From positions 11,076 through 75,075 of the forward strand of contig JAOACB010000005.1 in the NCBI GenBank assembly GCA_026418055.1: a DNA stretch of 64,000 nucleotides, read 5' to 3'. The stretch comes from Fimbriimonadales bacterium. GTDB lineage: Bacteria; Armatimonadota; Fimbriimonadia; Fimbriimonadales; Fimbriimonadaceae. The notes under the pieces are model-generated. The model saw only the letters and a program-made list of their open reading frames with translations. It did no database searches and had not been told where the DNA came from. Shown in pieces: positions 26,192 through 34,541 of this stretch (the first letter of the stretch is position 1; each line of letters begins with the position of its first letter). The translations under genes and the position numbers were made by a program.

Positions 26192-26872
26192 CTAGTAGGC
26201 AAACCGAGGGTCCAGCAGTTCCCGAGGGATGGCCGCCTCGATGCGCTCGATGCTGCTGTTGCGGCCGGAAGCCTGCAGACCGAGGATGGTGACTTGGATC
26301 ACCTCTCCCTTGTCCCGCCAACCCTCCGTGATGCGGCGGCACTCCCGCAGATCCTTCTCCGCGACGTTCTCCGTTCCGTAGTCCGTGAGAACGAGCACCC
26401 GAGCCGGCTTCGGCAGGTCCCTCAGGCGCCTGTCGACGGTCCGCAGGAAGTTCGGCAGCGACGTGCCGAAGTTTCTCGGATCGACGCCCACGCGCATCCA
26501 GCCGGTGATCAGAGCCGTCGCAGGTTCCTCGCCGCGGGGCGGCTCGCCCGAATACAGCACGTTGGCCCGCATGTCGAAGCAGAGCGCCTCGAGGACCTCC
26601 GCGTCGTAGTGCTCGAGCAGCAGCTCGCGCAGCTGGCTGAGTGGCCCGGCGAGGTCCTTGTCCATGGAGGACGCCGAGACGTCGAGCCCGACGACGACGG
26701 AGCGGGGACGAACCGGGCTCTCACGGGGTTCGGCGCTCTGTGGCCCGGTCGACACTCGGACATCGTCTCCTAAGATGAGTGAGCCGATAGCGGCCGAGAT
26801 GATCACGATCCCGACGACGGTTCCGACTACGGCGATCCAATTGGTGCGAAAGGGGGACAGATGATGGCTCAT
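26192..26872 (-). CDS. Membrane-anchored vWA-domain protein
   Basis: 226 residues. One N-terminal membrane helix (IAVVGTVVGIVIISAAIGSLIL) anchors an external von Willebrand A domain with a complete MIDAS: VVVGLDVSASSMD (DxSxS), the Thr of NFGTSLPNF and the Asp of VLVLTDYGTEN. Such domains bind ligands through a metal. The ATG at 26872 has AAAGGA 9 nt upstream. It lies 23 nt after a polytopic coiled-coil protein gene on the same strand, and the pair is probably one operon. No known system is recognised. Confidence 0.8.
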   Translation of the reverse strand: MSHHLSPFRTNWIAVVGTVVGIVIISAAIGSLILGDDVRVSTGPQSAEPRESPVRPRSVVVGLDVSASSMDKDLAGPLSQLRELLLEHYDAEVLEALCFDMRANVLYSGEPPRGEEPATALITGWMRVGVDPRNFGTSLPNFLRTVDRRLRDLPKPARVLVLTDYGTENVAEKDLRECRRITEGWRDKGEVIQVTILGLQASGRNSSIERIEAAIPRELLDPRFAY

Positions 26873-26895
26873 GGTTGTTGTTCCTTTCCGATTGT

Positions 26896-28308
26896 TCAAG
26901 GCCTTTGGAAGCCTCGAGAGATCTTGTAGGCGACGATCTGCTTCTCGAGCTTCTTGATGCGCAATCGCACAGAAGCAATCTCGGTCCTGTACTTCTGGAA
27001 GGCTTGAAAGTCGGGGTCCTTCTCCAGCCTTCGTCGGAGCTCCTCATCCTCCTTCGCGCGCTCCCGAGCCTCGCTCAGCCTCTCCTCGTACTCTTGCTGC
27101 TCCCTGTCGATCCGCAGCAGCTCGTCTTGCTCCCTGCGACGCCGCTCCTCCTCGGCTCTCTGCCGCTGCTCTTCCCAAGCGCGGCGCTTCTGCTCGAGGA
27201 CCGCCTCCCGATGGGCCTCGTTCTTCTCGTCCAGAGTCAGCGAGAAGTTGCCAGCGGCGTACTTGCTGTAGGCCTCCATGACCAAGAGCGGCATCGTCAC
27301 GCAAAGAGCCACCAGGATCAGAACGATCCAAGGCACCTCGTGCTGCGCCACCGCGCCCGGCAAGGTCCACACTCTTCGACTCAGGTAGGTCTGGAAGGCC
27401 GCCGCGCCCAGCGCGACCTCGGCGACGATCATGGCCAGCGTGATGAGAAGGGCAGAGACGGTGGACCACCACGAACCGCCGGAGAGACTCTTGGCGTTTC
27501 TACGGCCGAGCGTGTACCAGATCGTACCCACGGCCGCCTTCATCCCAGTGACCAATCCCACGCCGATCAACATGCAGCCGAGCGTGTAGTACAGCTTCTC
27601 CAGGCCGAGCGCGTTGCCCAAGACGCCGCTGAGCATGCCGACGCCGTATCCGACGAACATGCCCGCGAGAACGGCCACGACCCAACCGATCCAATCCCGG
27701 TAAGGCGTCTCCTTGCCCGCGTACGGCTTCTCCTCGACCCACCCGGGAACGGCCGACACCGCGGCGCCATCGAGCGGCGCGTCCGCCGTGGGCCTGTGAC
27801 CGAGGAGGAAGAACCTCGCGGGACCCTTGGGCGCATCGGCTCCCTCTCCAGAAGCAGGCGCACCGACGGCCGTCCTGCGTTCTGGCGGATCGGAGCCGCG
27901 CTCTCCATTCGGTTGCGGCTCCGGCGGAGCCTCTTGTTCGAACGAATCGTCGTCGCTCAGGTGGAAAACCCTTCCATCGGGCTCGACCCATTGGACGCGC
28001 GACTCCTCCAGCCAGCGACGGTGCGGGGCAGCCATCGGTTCGAGAGCCACGGTCCGAAACAGCGCGTCTTTCTCGGGATCGTAGAAGAGCCCGAGCGCTC
28101 CGGCATGGTGACCTGCCTTGCGCTGCAACTCCAGCAAGGCATCGTACCAACGCTCGAGCTTCTCCTCCATTGCCGCAACCGTGCGGTCCGTGTGCTCGTC
28201 GTGGGCCTGCCGAGCCCTTTTCCTCTCGCGGTAGGCCTCCTCCACAGGATCTTTGTCGGAAGCGCCGTCCGCGCCGACCTTTGTGCTGTTCGCTTGGTTT
28301 CCGGGCAT
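26896..28308 (-). CDS. Polytopic membrane protein with charged coiled coil
   Basis: 470 residues. An acidic, Pro-rich soluble N-terminal part of about 200 residues, with a coiled segment near residues 25-60, is followed by roughly four membrane helices (DWIGWVVAVLAGMFVGYGVGML; YYTLGCMLIGVGLVTGMKAAVG; STVSALLITLAMIVAEVALG; VPWIVLILVALCVTMPLLVM). A long Arg/Glu coiled coil fills about 360-460. AAGGAGG precedes the ATG. No homologous family is recognised. It is the first gene of a pair with the vWA protein and could scaffold it at the membrane. Base composition is slightly less GC-rich in places than its neighbours. Confidence 0.7.
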   Translation of the reverse strand: MPGNQANSTKVGADGASDKDPVEEAYRERKRARQAHDEHTDRTVAAMEEKLERWYDALLELQRKAGHHAGALGLFYDPEKDALFRTVALEPMAAPHRRWLEESRVQWVEPDGRVFHLSDDDSFEQEAPPEPQPNGERGSDPPERRTAVGAPASGEGADAPKGPARFFLLGHRPTADAPLDGAAVSAVPGWVEEKPYAGKETPYRDWIGWVVAVLAGMFVGYGVGMLSGVLGNALGLEKLYYTLGCMLIGVGLVTGMKAAVGTIWYTLGRRNAKSLSGGSWWSTVSALLITLAMIVAEVALGAAAFQTYLSRRVWTLPGAVAQHEVPWIVLILVALCVTMPLLVMEAYSKYAAGNFSLTLDEKNEAHREAVLEQKRRAWEEQRQRAEEERRRREQDELLRIDREQQEYEERLSEARERAKEDEELRRRLEKDPDFQAFQKYRTEIASVRLRIKKLEKQIVAYKISRGFQRP

Positions 28309-28552
28309 CGTCTTTGTCCTCCTTCCAGTAGTGTCAGGCGACCGGGCGTTGCCAGCCCGATCACCAAAATCACCTTCTCGGGAGGAGCAAGGATCGTGTC
28401 AACCCGAACCGAAAACCGCAGGAATGCTTGGGGGCGTTCGTCCTGAAGCGAACGCCCCCGCCCGTTCGGCCCCAGGACCGAAGACCGAAACCCTTGGTCC
28501 CTGCCACCGCAGTGGGTTCTGCAGGGTCCGGGTTCCGCGACGGCCCGAGCGC

Positions 28553-30847
28553 TCAGGCGGCCCGGAGCCCCGGCTCCGAGCCCCTGTCCCCAAGCCGGAA
28601 GCGAGCGGCCTGTTCCGCCAGGCGGTCTGCCAGCCGGGCCAAGTCGTCGCTGGCTTGAACCACGCGCTCGAACTCCGCCGCTTGGGCGCGGAGCACTGCC
28701 GCGACCGCCGCCATCGCCGCCGACGTCTCCTGCACGCTGGCGCTCATCTGCTCCGCGCCGGCCGCGGTCTCTTGGCTCACGGCGGCCACCTGCGTCAGCG
28801 TCTCGGCGACCACCGAGGAGTCCGCACGCATGCGCTCGGCCACGCCGGCACCGGCCTCGGCGGAAGCCTGCATCCGGCGCACCGCCTCGACGATCTCGGA
28901 CAGCGACCTCTGCGCATCCTCGGAGTGCGCCGCTCCGGCTCGCACCTCCTCGACGCTCGCCCGCATGGTGGCCACCGCGGTGTCCACGCTGCCGCGCACG
29001 GCTCCCAGCAACTCGCCGATCTCGGTCGTGGCGGACGCCGCGCGCTCGGCCAGCTTGCGCACCTCCTCGGCCACGACCGCGAACCCTCGGCCGGCCTCTC
29101 CCGCCCGTGCAGCCTCGATCGCGGCGTTCAGGGCGAGCAGGTTCGTCTGGCCGGCGATCTCGGCGATCGTGCCCAAGATCGCGCCGATCTGCTCCTGGCG
29201 CTCCCCCAGCTCCTGAACGGCCTTGGCGGACTCCGTCACGCGACGCTCGATCGACCGGATGCTGTCCAGCGCCTCACCAAGGGTCTCCGCACCCCGATCC
29301 GCCGTGGACCGCGCCCGTTGGGCCGCCTCGCGCTGATCCGCGCTCGCCGACCCCACGGCCTCGATCGACTCGAGCAGCCTCGTCATGGCTTCGGCGGCCT
29401 CGGTGGCCCCCCGGGCCAAGGCCTCGCTGCCTTGGGCGATCTGCTGCGTGGACCGGGCCGCCTCCTCGCTCGCTCGGCACACGTCGTCGACCGACCGGGC
29501 GGCCTCCTCTCCTCCCGCCTGGCTGGCCGCCACGCTCCCCGCCAGCAGCCGGCTGCGCTCGTCCAGCTCCCCCGCGGCCCGCTGGAGGTCCCCGATCAGG
29601 CCGCGCAGGCTGTCCGTCATGTCGCGCAGAGCCACTCCGAGGGCGTCCTTGGGCCCGCGCGGCTCCAAGGTGCGGGTCAGGTCGCCGGCGGCCACCGCCG
29701 TCGCCAGGTCCGCCATGGAGCGCTCGGCGGCTGCGAGCCTGCGCATCGTCTCGGCCAGCCGACCCACCTCGTCTTCGCCCTGCGCGTCGATGTTGGCGCC
29801 GAGGTCGCCCTCCGCCATGGCTTTCGCCGCGGCGTCCAACGGAGCCAAGGCTCCGAGCGCCTTGCGGGCCATGGTGCCGACCGCAAACGCCAGCAGCGCG
29901 AGGGCCACCGCCGCACCACCGAGCATCTGGGCCCGCAGCCGGTGAACCGGCGCCAGGATCAGCTCCTCGGGCACGCGCAGGGCCACCGTCCACCGGGCGA
30001 ACGGCGCGGTGTCCCAGTAGAGCCGGTACCTCTTCCCATCCAGCTCGATCCGGCTGGCTCCGCGGGCTCCCCGGAGGTGTCGGCCCTCGGGCAACCGATC
30101 GACCGAGGCCCCCTCGCGGTCTTTGGCGGGCAGGAGGCTCTCGTCGGGGTGCTCCACGATCCGACCCTCCGCCGAAACGAGGAACGCCACCTGTCGCTCG
30201 GGGTCCACGGGCAGGCGCACCCGCTCGGCCATCCTCTGCAGGCCGTCGATGGGAATGTCCACGCCTCCGACCCCCACGGGGTTGCCCGCTTGGTCGCGGA
30301 TCGGAAGCGTCACGCTCACCATCGTGATGTCCCCCGAGCCCGCGTCGAAGTACGGCTCGGAGATGGCCAACCGGTTCTCGCGGAACGGCACCGCGTACCA
30401 AAGCTGGTCGGGGTCGTGGAAGTCGTAGGAGTCGCGGTTCAGCCTCGGTTGGCTGTTGCGGTTCATGCCAGGGTTCTCCCGGAAGGCTCGCCAGTCGGCC
30501 TTCTCGAAGTTGGCGTAGACCGCGAACAGCTCCTCCCGGGGCAGCTTGTCCATCAAGCGGGCGTAGAACGACTCGCTGAGGGGGGAAGCCTTGCCGCCTG
30601 CCGCCTCTTGGAACGAAACCACGGTTTTGGCGACGGCAGCGGCGCGCATCAGGGTCTCATCGATGTGCCGCGCCGCCGCCGAAACCTGTCGGGCGGCGTT
30701 CTCATCCGCGGCCCGCACCAGCAACCCCGCCGCCTGGACGTACGCGAACCAAGCGAGGCCAACAAGGCCCAAACCCGACAACGCGACCGACCATACGGTC
30801 AGCCGCCATCCCAGCGACGAACGCACCGAGCTCATCCATTGGCGCAT
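28553..30847 (-). CDS. Methyl-accepting chemotaxis protein with dCache-like sensor
   Basis: 764 residues. TM1 at about 14-36, an extracellular double-Cache-like domain of about 260 residues ([54 protein letters not shown]), TM2 at about 305-328, HAMP, then the signalling coiled coil with tip [20 protein letters not shown] and [16 protein letters not shown] near 565-600. Cache receptors usually bind amino acids or carboxylates. A GATAAC box and the GGGGGAAGGGG ribosome site precede the ATG. Chemotaxis kinase genes lie elsewhere. Confidence 0.95.
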   Translation of the reverse strand: MRQWMSSVRSSLGWRLTVWSVALSGLGLVGLAWFAYVQAAGLLVRAADENAARQVSAAARHIDETLMRAAAVAKTVVSFQEAAGGKASPLSESFYARLMDKLPREELFAVYANFEKADWRAFRENPGMNRNSQPRLNRDSYDFHDPDQLWYAVPFRENRLAISEPYFDAGSGDITMVSVTLPIRDQAGNPVGVGGVDIPIDGLQRMAERVRLPVDPERQVAFLVSAEGRIVEHPDESLLPAKDREGASVDRLPEGRHLRGARGASRIELDGKRYRLYWDTAPFARWTVALRVPEELILAPVHRLRAQMLGGAAVALALLAFAVGTMARKALGALAPLDAAAKAMAEGDLGANIDAQGEDEVGRLAETMRRLAAAERSMADLATAVAAGDLTRTLEPRGPKDALGVALRDMTDSLRGLIGDLQRAAGELDERSRLLAGSVAASQAGGEEAARSVDDVCRASEEAARSTQQIAQGSEALARGATEAAEAMTRLLESIEAVGSASADQREAAQRARSTADRGAETLGEALDSIRSIERRVTESAKAVQELGERQEQIGAILGTIAEIAGQTNLLALNAAIEAARAGEAGRGFAVVAEEVRKLAERAASATTEIGELLGAVRGSVDTAVATMRASVEEVRAGAAHSEDAQRSLSEIVEAVRRMQASAEAGAGVAERMRADSSVVAETLTQVAAVSQETAAGAEQMSASVQETSAAMAAVAAVLRAQAAEFERVVQASDDLARLADRLAEQAARFRLGDRGSEPGLRAA

Positions 30848-30944
30848 GGCGCCCCTTCCCCCGTGGAGTTATCGGGATGCCGAGCCGCCGCCTGAGACGG
30901 CGCTTCTTGCGAAGCCCAAAGCAAACGCGCCGCCGGACAGGGCG

Positions 30945-30950
30945 TACAAT
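30945..30950 (+). promoter_or_regulatory. -10 box of UroD-like gene (leaderless)
   Basis: TACAAT ends 7 nt before the ATG at 30958. An ATG at 30949 is inside the box itself and is excluded as a start. Confidence 0.55.
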
Positions 30951-30957
30951 GCCGCGC

Positions 30958-32181
30958 ATGACCGGACACCAGAGGGTGCTCGCCTCCCTGAACCGCCAGC
31001 CCATCGACCGTGTGCCGATGGATCTGGGCGGCATGCGCTCGACGGGCATCAGCTGCTTCGCCTACCCCGGCCTGAGGCGGGAGCTCGGCCTCCCCGAGAA
31101 ACCGCCTTTGGTGGAGGACACCCACCAGATGCTGGCGCTGCCCGAACGGGACGTGCTCGACGCCCTGGACGTCGACGTGGTCACCATCCTCGACGGCGTC
31201 ACCAACGCCTTCGAGCAACCGGAGCTCTGGCGAGACTACGACTTCGGCGGGCGCCTGCGGGCCAAGGTGAGGCACCCCGAAAACTTCCGCACGGAGCCCG
31301 ATGGAACCGTCGTCCAAGGCTCGGCACGAATGGTGCCGGGCTCCTACGTGTTCGACGTCGAGCATGCGGGGCAACCTCTGAACCTGGACGACCTGCCGCC
31401 GATCGACGTGGAGGCCTTCCGCGAGGAGGCGAGGCGCGGATACGCCACGCCCGAGGAGGCGGACCGGCTGGCGGAGCTGTGCCGCAGGGTGCGCGAATCC
31501 ACCGACCGCGCGGTGTTCCTGAACGACTGGCGCATCGGCCCGGGCATCTCGATCCACGGGTTCGACGGCTTGGCGATCTTTCCGATGCGCTGCCTGCTCG
31601 AGCCGCACACGGTGCGAGCGCTCCACGAGATCCTCACCGAGCGCGCTCTGCACCACATCCGGCTGATCGCCCCTCGCGTCCGGGGTCTCGTGGACGTGGC
31701 GATGGTGTCGGCCGACGACTGGGGCACCCAGCAGAGCCTGATCGCCGGACCGGAGACGTTCCGCAGCCTGTTCCTGCCCTACTACCGCGCGTGCAACGAC
31801 GCTTGGCACGCCGCCGCTCCCGAGACGAAGACGTTCCTCCACTCCTGCGGCGCCATCCATCCGCTGATCCCGCTCATCGCAGAGGCAGGGTTCGACGTGC
31901 TGAACCCGGTGCAATGGACCGCCGGGGGCCGCACCGCGGCGGAGTGGAAGGCCAGCGCCGACCAGGCGGGGATCGCGCTGTGGGGCGGAGGGATGGACTC
32001 GCAAGCCACCCTGCCCCTGGGAACGGTCGAGGACGTCGAGCGGGTGGCCTCGGAGAGCGTGCGGAAGCTCTCGGCGGGCGGAGGATACGTGTTCTGCAAC
32101 ATCCACAACGTGCTGGCGGAGGTGGAGCCGCGGAAGGTGGTGGCGATGTACCGCGCGGCGCGCAGCGTGCGGCCCTGCTGA
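30958..32181 (+). CDS. Uroporphyrinogen decarboxylase-fold protein, probable corrinoid methyltransferase
   Basis: 407 residues, a URO-D family TIM barrel. It has a zinc site typical of cobalamin-dependent methyltransferase subunits (MtaA/MtbA-like): His-Ser-Cys in TKTFLHSCGAIHPLIP and a distant Cys in GGYVFCNIHNVLAEV. The N-terminus (TGHQRVLASLNRQPIDRVPMDLGG) is the classic family start. True HemE lacks the HxC site, so haem synthesis is unlikely. The substrate is unknown; these genes are abundant in environmental bacteria that degrade sugars and glycans. A leaderless start is likely. Confidence 0.82.
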   Translation: MTGHQRVLASLNRQPIDRVPMDLGGMRSTGISCFAYPGLRRELGLPEKPPLVEDTHQMLALPERDVLDALDVDVVTILDGVTNAFEQPELWRDYDFGGRLRAKVRHPENFRTEPDGTVVQGSARMVPGSYVFDVEHAGQPLNLDDLPPIDVEAFREEARRGYATPEEADRLAELCRRVRESTDRAVFLNDWRIGPGISIHGFDGLAIFPMRCLLEPHTVRALHEILTERALHHIRLIAPRVRGLVDVAMVSADDWGTQQSLIAGPETFRSLFLPYYRACNDAWHAAAPETKTFLHSCGAIHPLIPLIAEAGFDVLNPVQWTAGGRTAAEWKASADQAGIALWGGGMDSQATLPLGTVEDVERVASESVRKLSAGGGYVFCNIHNVLAEVEPRKVVAMYRAARSVRPC

Positions 32182-32242
32182 GCCGAAACGGAACGGGACC
32201 CTTCGGGACCGGAAAGTGCGCTCGGGAGGGCCTTTTCTGTCC

Positions 32243-32248
32243 TATCCT
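32243..32248 (+). promoter_or_regulatory. -10 box of second pilin gene
   Basis: TATCCT about 42 nt before the ATG at 32291, with the ribosome site GAGAGGG just before the start. Confidence 0.4.
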
Positions 32249-32290
32249 GAAATCAACCGGCGTTTCTCACAGGCCGGCCGAGAGGGTTCT

Positions 32291-33157
32291 ATGGTTCGCT
32301 CGCATCGCGCCTTCACTCTGATCGAGCTCCTCGTCGTGATCGCGATCATCGCGATCCTCGCCGCCATCCTGTTCCCGGTCTTCGCCAGGGCCAAGGAGTC
32401 CGCGCAGAAGACCTCGGATCTGTCGAACTTCAAGCAGATCATGCTGGCCGTGCTGATGTACAACACGGACTACGACGACACGTTCGTGATGCTGCGCAAC
32501 GGCACGCCGCGATGGGGTTGCCCCGGCGACCCGATCGTGAACTGCTTCCAGGTCAACAACGGCGCCGTGGCGACCCTGCCGTACGTGAAGAACCGGGCCA
32601 TCTGGAAGTCTCCCAACGACAACATCCCGCGGGACGACTGCCCGGACCGCGGGCCGAACACGCCCGGGGGCGAGCTCAGCTACTCCTTCACCTACTACCG
32701 GTCGGGCAACATCGTGTCGTTCGGAGTGTCGGGCTGGTCGAACATGCGCGCGGACGGCACGTTCTCGGCCGGCAGCGGGCCCTCGCTGAGCGCGACCGCC
32801 GTCGGCGCGCCGGCCCAGACCATCTTCATGTACCCCTACTACGCCAGCTTCAGCTACTTCAACGGTCTGCAGGCGTACAGCATCGACGGCCGGCGGCCCG
32901 TGTTCAACGACCCGGCGATCTACGGCATCGAGCTGTGGCCGAACTACAACCCGGGCTACTACTGGTGCGGCCCCGGCGAGAAGATCGCCATCGGAGGCTA
33001 CGGCGGACAGACGAACTACGCCTTCGTCGACGGCCACGCCAAGAGCATGAAGCGCGAGCAGGTGATGGATCGTCTCTGGCTCACCGACCCGACCACGGCC
33101 CACAACAACCGGGCCTACAACCTGATGCACTACGACGAGTCGTTCAAGAACCGCTGA
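32291..33157 (+). CDS. Prepilin-type protein with N-terminal methylation motif
   Basis: 288 residues. Leader MVRSHRA, then [18 protein letters not shown] and ILFPVFARAKESAQKTSDLSNFKQIMLAVLMYNTDYDDTF, almost identical in its first 60 residues to the pilin at 10912. The C-terminal part is different and aromatic-rich, ending NYAFVDGHAKSMKREQVMD, the DGH motif of DUF1559-like pilins. Note the Ala rather than Gly before the FTLIE cleavage site, which is unusual for prepilin peptidase substrates. A small membrane protein gene follows after 1 nt. Confidence 0.92.
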   Translation: MVRSHRAFTLIELLVVIAIIAILAAILFPVFARAKESAQKTSDLSNFKQIMLAVLMYNTDYDDTFVMLRNGTPRWGCPGDPIVNCFQVNNGAVATLPYVKNRAIWKSPNDNIPRDDCPDRGPNTPGGELSYSFTYYRSGNIVSFGVSGWSNMRADGTFSAGSGPSLSATAVGAPAQTIFMYPYYASFSYFNGLQAYSIDGRRPVFNDPAIYGIELWPNYNPGYYWCGPGEKIAIGGYGGQTNYAFVDGHAKSMKREQVMDRLWLTDPTTAHNNRAYNLMHYDESFKNR

Positions 33158-33158
33158 C

Positions 33159-33380
33159 ATGGAGGACCGCAAAACCCTGGTGATCGTGCTGGCGATCGTG
33201 GCCGTTCTGGCGGCGGCGTTCAGCATCTACTCGGTCTGGTCGGGCAGCCAGGGGAAACCCGGCGCCTACTACGGCAGCAAGGATCCCAACGCCCCCTCGC
33301 CCAAGAGCCAGATGGTGCAGTCCGACATGGGCGCGGCTCGTTCCAAGGACGAGCAGGCGGCCGACAGTCCCGGAAACTGA
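33159..33380 (+). CDS. Small single-span membrane protein following pilin
   Basis: 73 residues. One membrane helix (TLVIVLAIVAVLAAAFSIYSVW) then a polar, Gly/Ser/Pro-rich tail. It starts 1 nt after the pilin stop and ends before a strong hairpin, so it belongs to the pilin transcript. No known family. It parallels the lipoprotein that follows the first pilin: both pair a small membrane anchor with a flexible polar tail. Confidence 0.7.
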   Translation: MEDRKTLVIVLAIVAVLAAAFSIYSVWSGSQGKPGAYYGSKDPNAPSPKSQMVQSDMGAARSKDEQAADSPGN

Positions 33381-33406
33381 CCGAGCGGTTCGCAGACTCC
33401 TCGGCG

Positions 33407-33432
33407 GGGGCGCGGGATCCGGCCCGCGCCCC
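33407..33432. terminator. Terminator hairpin between convergent pilin and nadA operons
   Basis: GGGGCGCGGG and CCCGCGCCCC form a perfect 10-bp stem with a 6-nt loop, 26 nt after the small membrane protein and 9 nt beyond the nadA stop. It could serve both strands. Confidence 0.6.
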
Positions 33433-33440
33433 GCGCTCCT

Positions 33441-34541
33441 TCAGGCGAGCTGCAGCATCCGGTCCAGAGCCGCCCTCGCAGGCTCGGCGACCTCGGGCGG
33501 GACCTTCACCTGGTTGACCACGTTGCCCTGGACCAGGTTCTCCAAAGCCCAGCACAGGAAGGAGGGATGGATGCGGTACATCGTCGAGCAGGGGCAAACC
33601 TCGCTGTCCAGGCAGAACACCTTCTGCTCCGGGTGTTCCTTGGCCAGACGGTTCACCAGGTTGATCTCGGTGCCCACGGCCCAAGCGTCTCCAGGCCTGC
33701 CCTCCCGGATCGACCGAACGATGAACTCGGTGGAGCCGTGGAGGTCCGCGGCCTGCACCACCTCGCGGCGGCACTCCGGGTGCACGATCACCCTCACGCC
33801 CGGGTGGCGCCGCCGAGCCTCCTCGACCTGCTCGACCGTGAACCGCATGTGCACGCTGCAGTGGCCCTTCCACAACAGGAAGCGGACGCCCCGGATCGTC
33901 TCCGCGTCCAGGCCGCCGAGCGGCTTGGCGGGATCCCACACCGCCATGTCCCGATCGGGATCGTAGCCGAGCGCGGCGCCCGTGTTGCGCCCCAGATGCT
34001 GGTCCGGGAAGAAGAGGAGCCGCTCCGCCCGCTCGAGAGCCCAGCGCACCGCCGCAGGGGCGTTCGTGGAGGTGCACACGGTGCCTCCCCGCTGACCAAC
34101 GATCGCCTTGAGGCTCGCGGCGGAGTTGATGTAGGTGACGGGCATCACCTTGCCCTCCAACGGCCCCAGCACGGCCTCCAGCTCGCGGAGGCAACGGCGC
34201 ACCTGGAAGGCGCTCGCCATGTCGGCCATCGAGCAGCCGGCCGCGAGGTTCGGCAGGATCACCTTCTGATGGTCGGGCGTCAGGATGTCGGCGCTCTCCG
34301 CCATGAAGTGCACGCCGCAGAACACGATGTATTCTGCTTCCGGGTGCCGGGAGGCGTCCTTGGCCAGCTTGTAGCTGTCGCCGCGATAGTCGGCGTGCTC
34401 GATGATCTCGTCCCGCTGGTAGTGGTGCCCCAATACCACCAGCCGATCGCCGAGCTCCCGCTTGGCGGCTCGGATCCTCTCCCGCAGCTCCTCCGGCTCC
34501 AGCGCCTGATACTCCCTGGGCAACGGCTCCTGCACGATCAT
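33441..34541 (-). CDS. nadA: Quinolinate synthase
   Basis: 366 residues. Makes quinolinate from iminoaspartate and dihydroxyacetone phosphate for NAD synthesis, using a 4Fe-4S cluster. Three cluster cysteines are recognisable in LAAGCSMADM, HPECRREVV and SEVCPCSTMYR. Substrate motifs include LGHHYQRDEII, GDSYKLAKDA and MPVTYINSAASLKA. Its ATG overlaps the dxs stop (ATGA), so the two are coupled. nadB and nadC are not nearby. Confidence 0.95.
   Translation of the reverse strand: MIVQEPLPREYQALEPEELRERIRAAKRELGDRLVVLGHHYQRDEIIEHADYRGDSYKLAKDASRHPEAEYIVFCGVHFMAESADILTPDHQKVILPNLAAGCSMADMASAFQVRRCLRELEAVLGPLEGKVMPVTYINSAASLKAIVGQRGGTVCTSTNAPAAVRWALERAERLLFFPDQHLGRNTGAALGYDPDRDMAVWDPAKPLGGLDAETIRGVRFLLWKGHCSVHMRFTVEQVEEARRRHPGVRVIVHPECRREVVQAADLHGSTEFIVRSIREGRPGDAWAVGTEINLVNRLAKEHPEQKVFCLDSEVCPCSTMYRIHPSFLCWALENLVQGNVVNQVKVPPEVAEPARAALDRMLQLA

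Noticed and set aside
30949-30951. ATG at 30949 as start of the UroD-like gene
   Set aside because: It lies inside the TACAAT -10 box, so it cannot be on the transcript; 30958 fits the family start.
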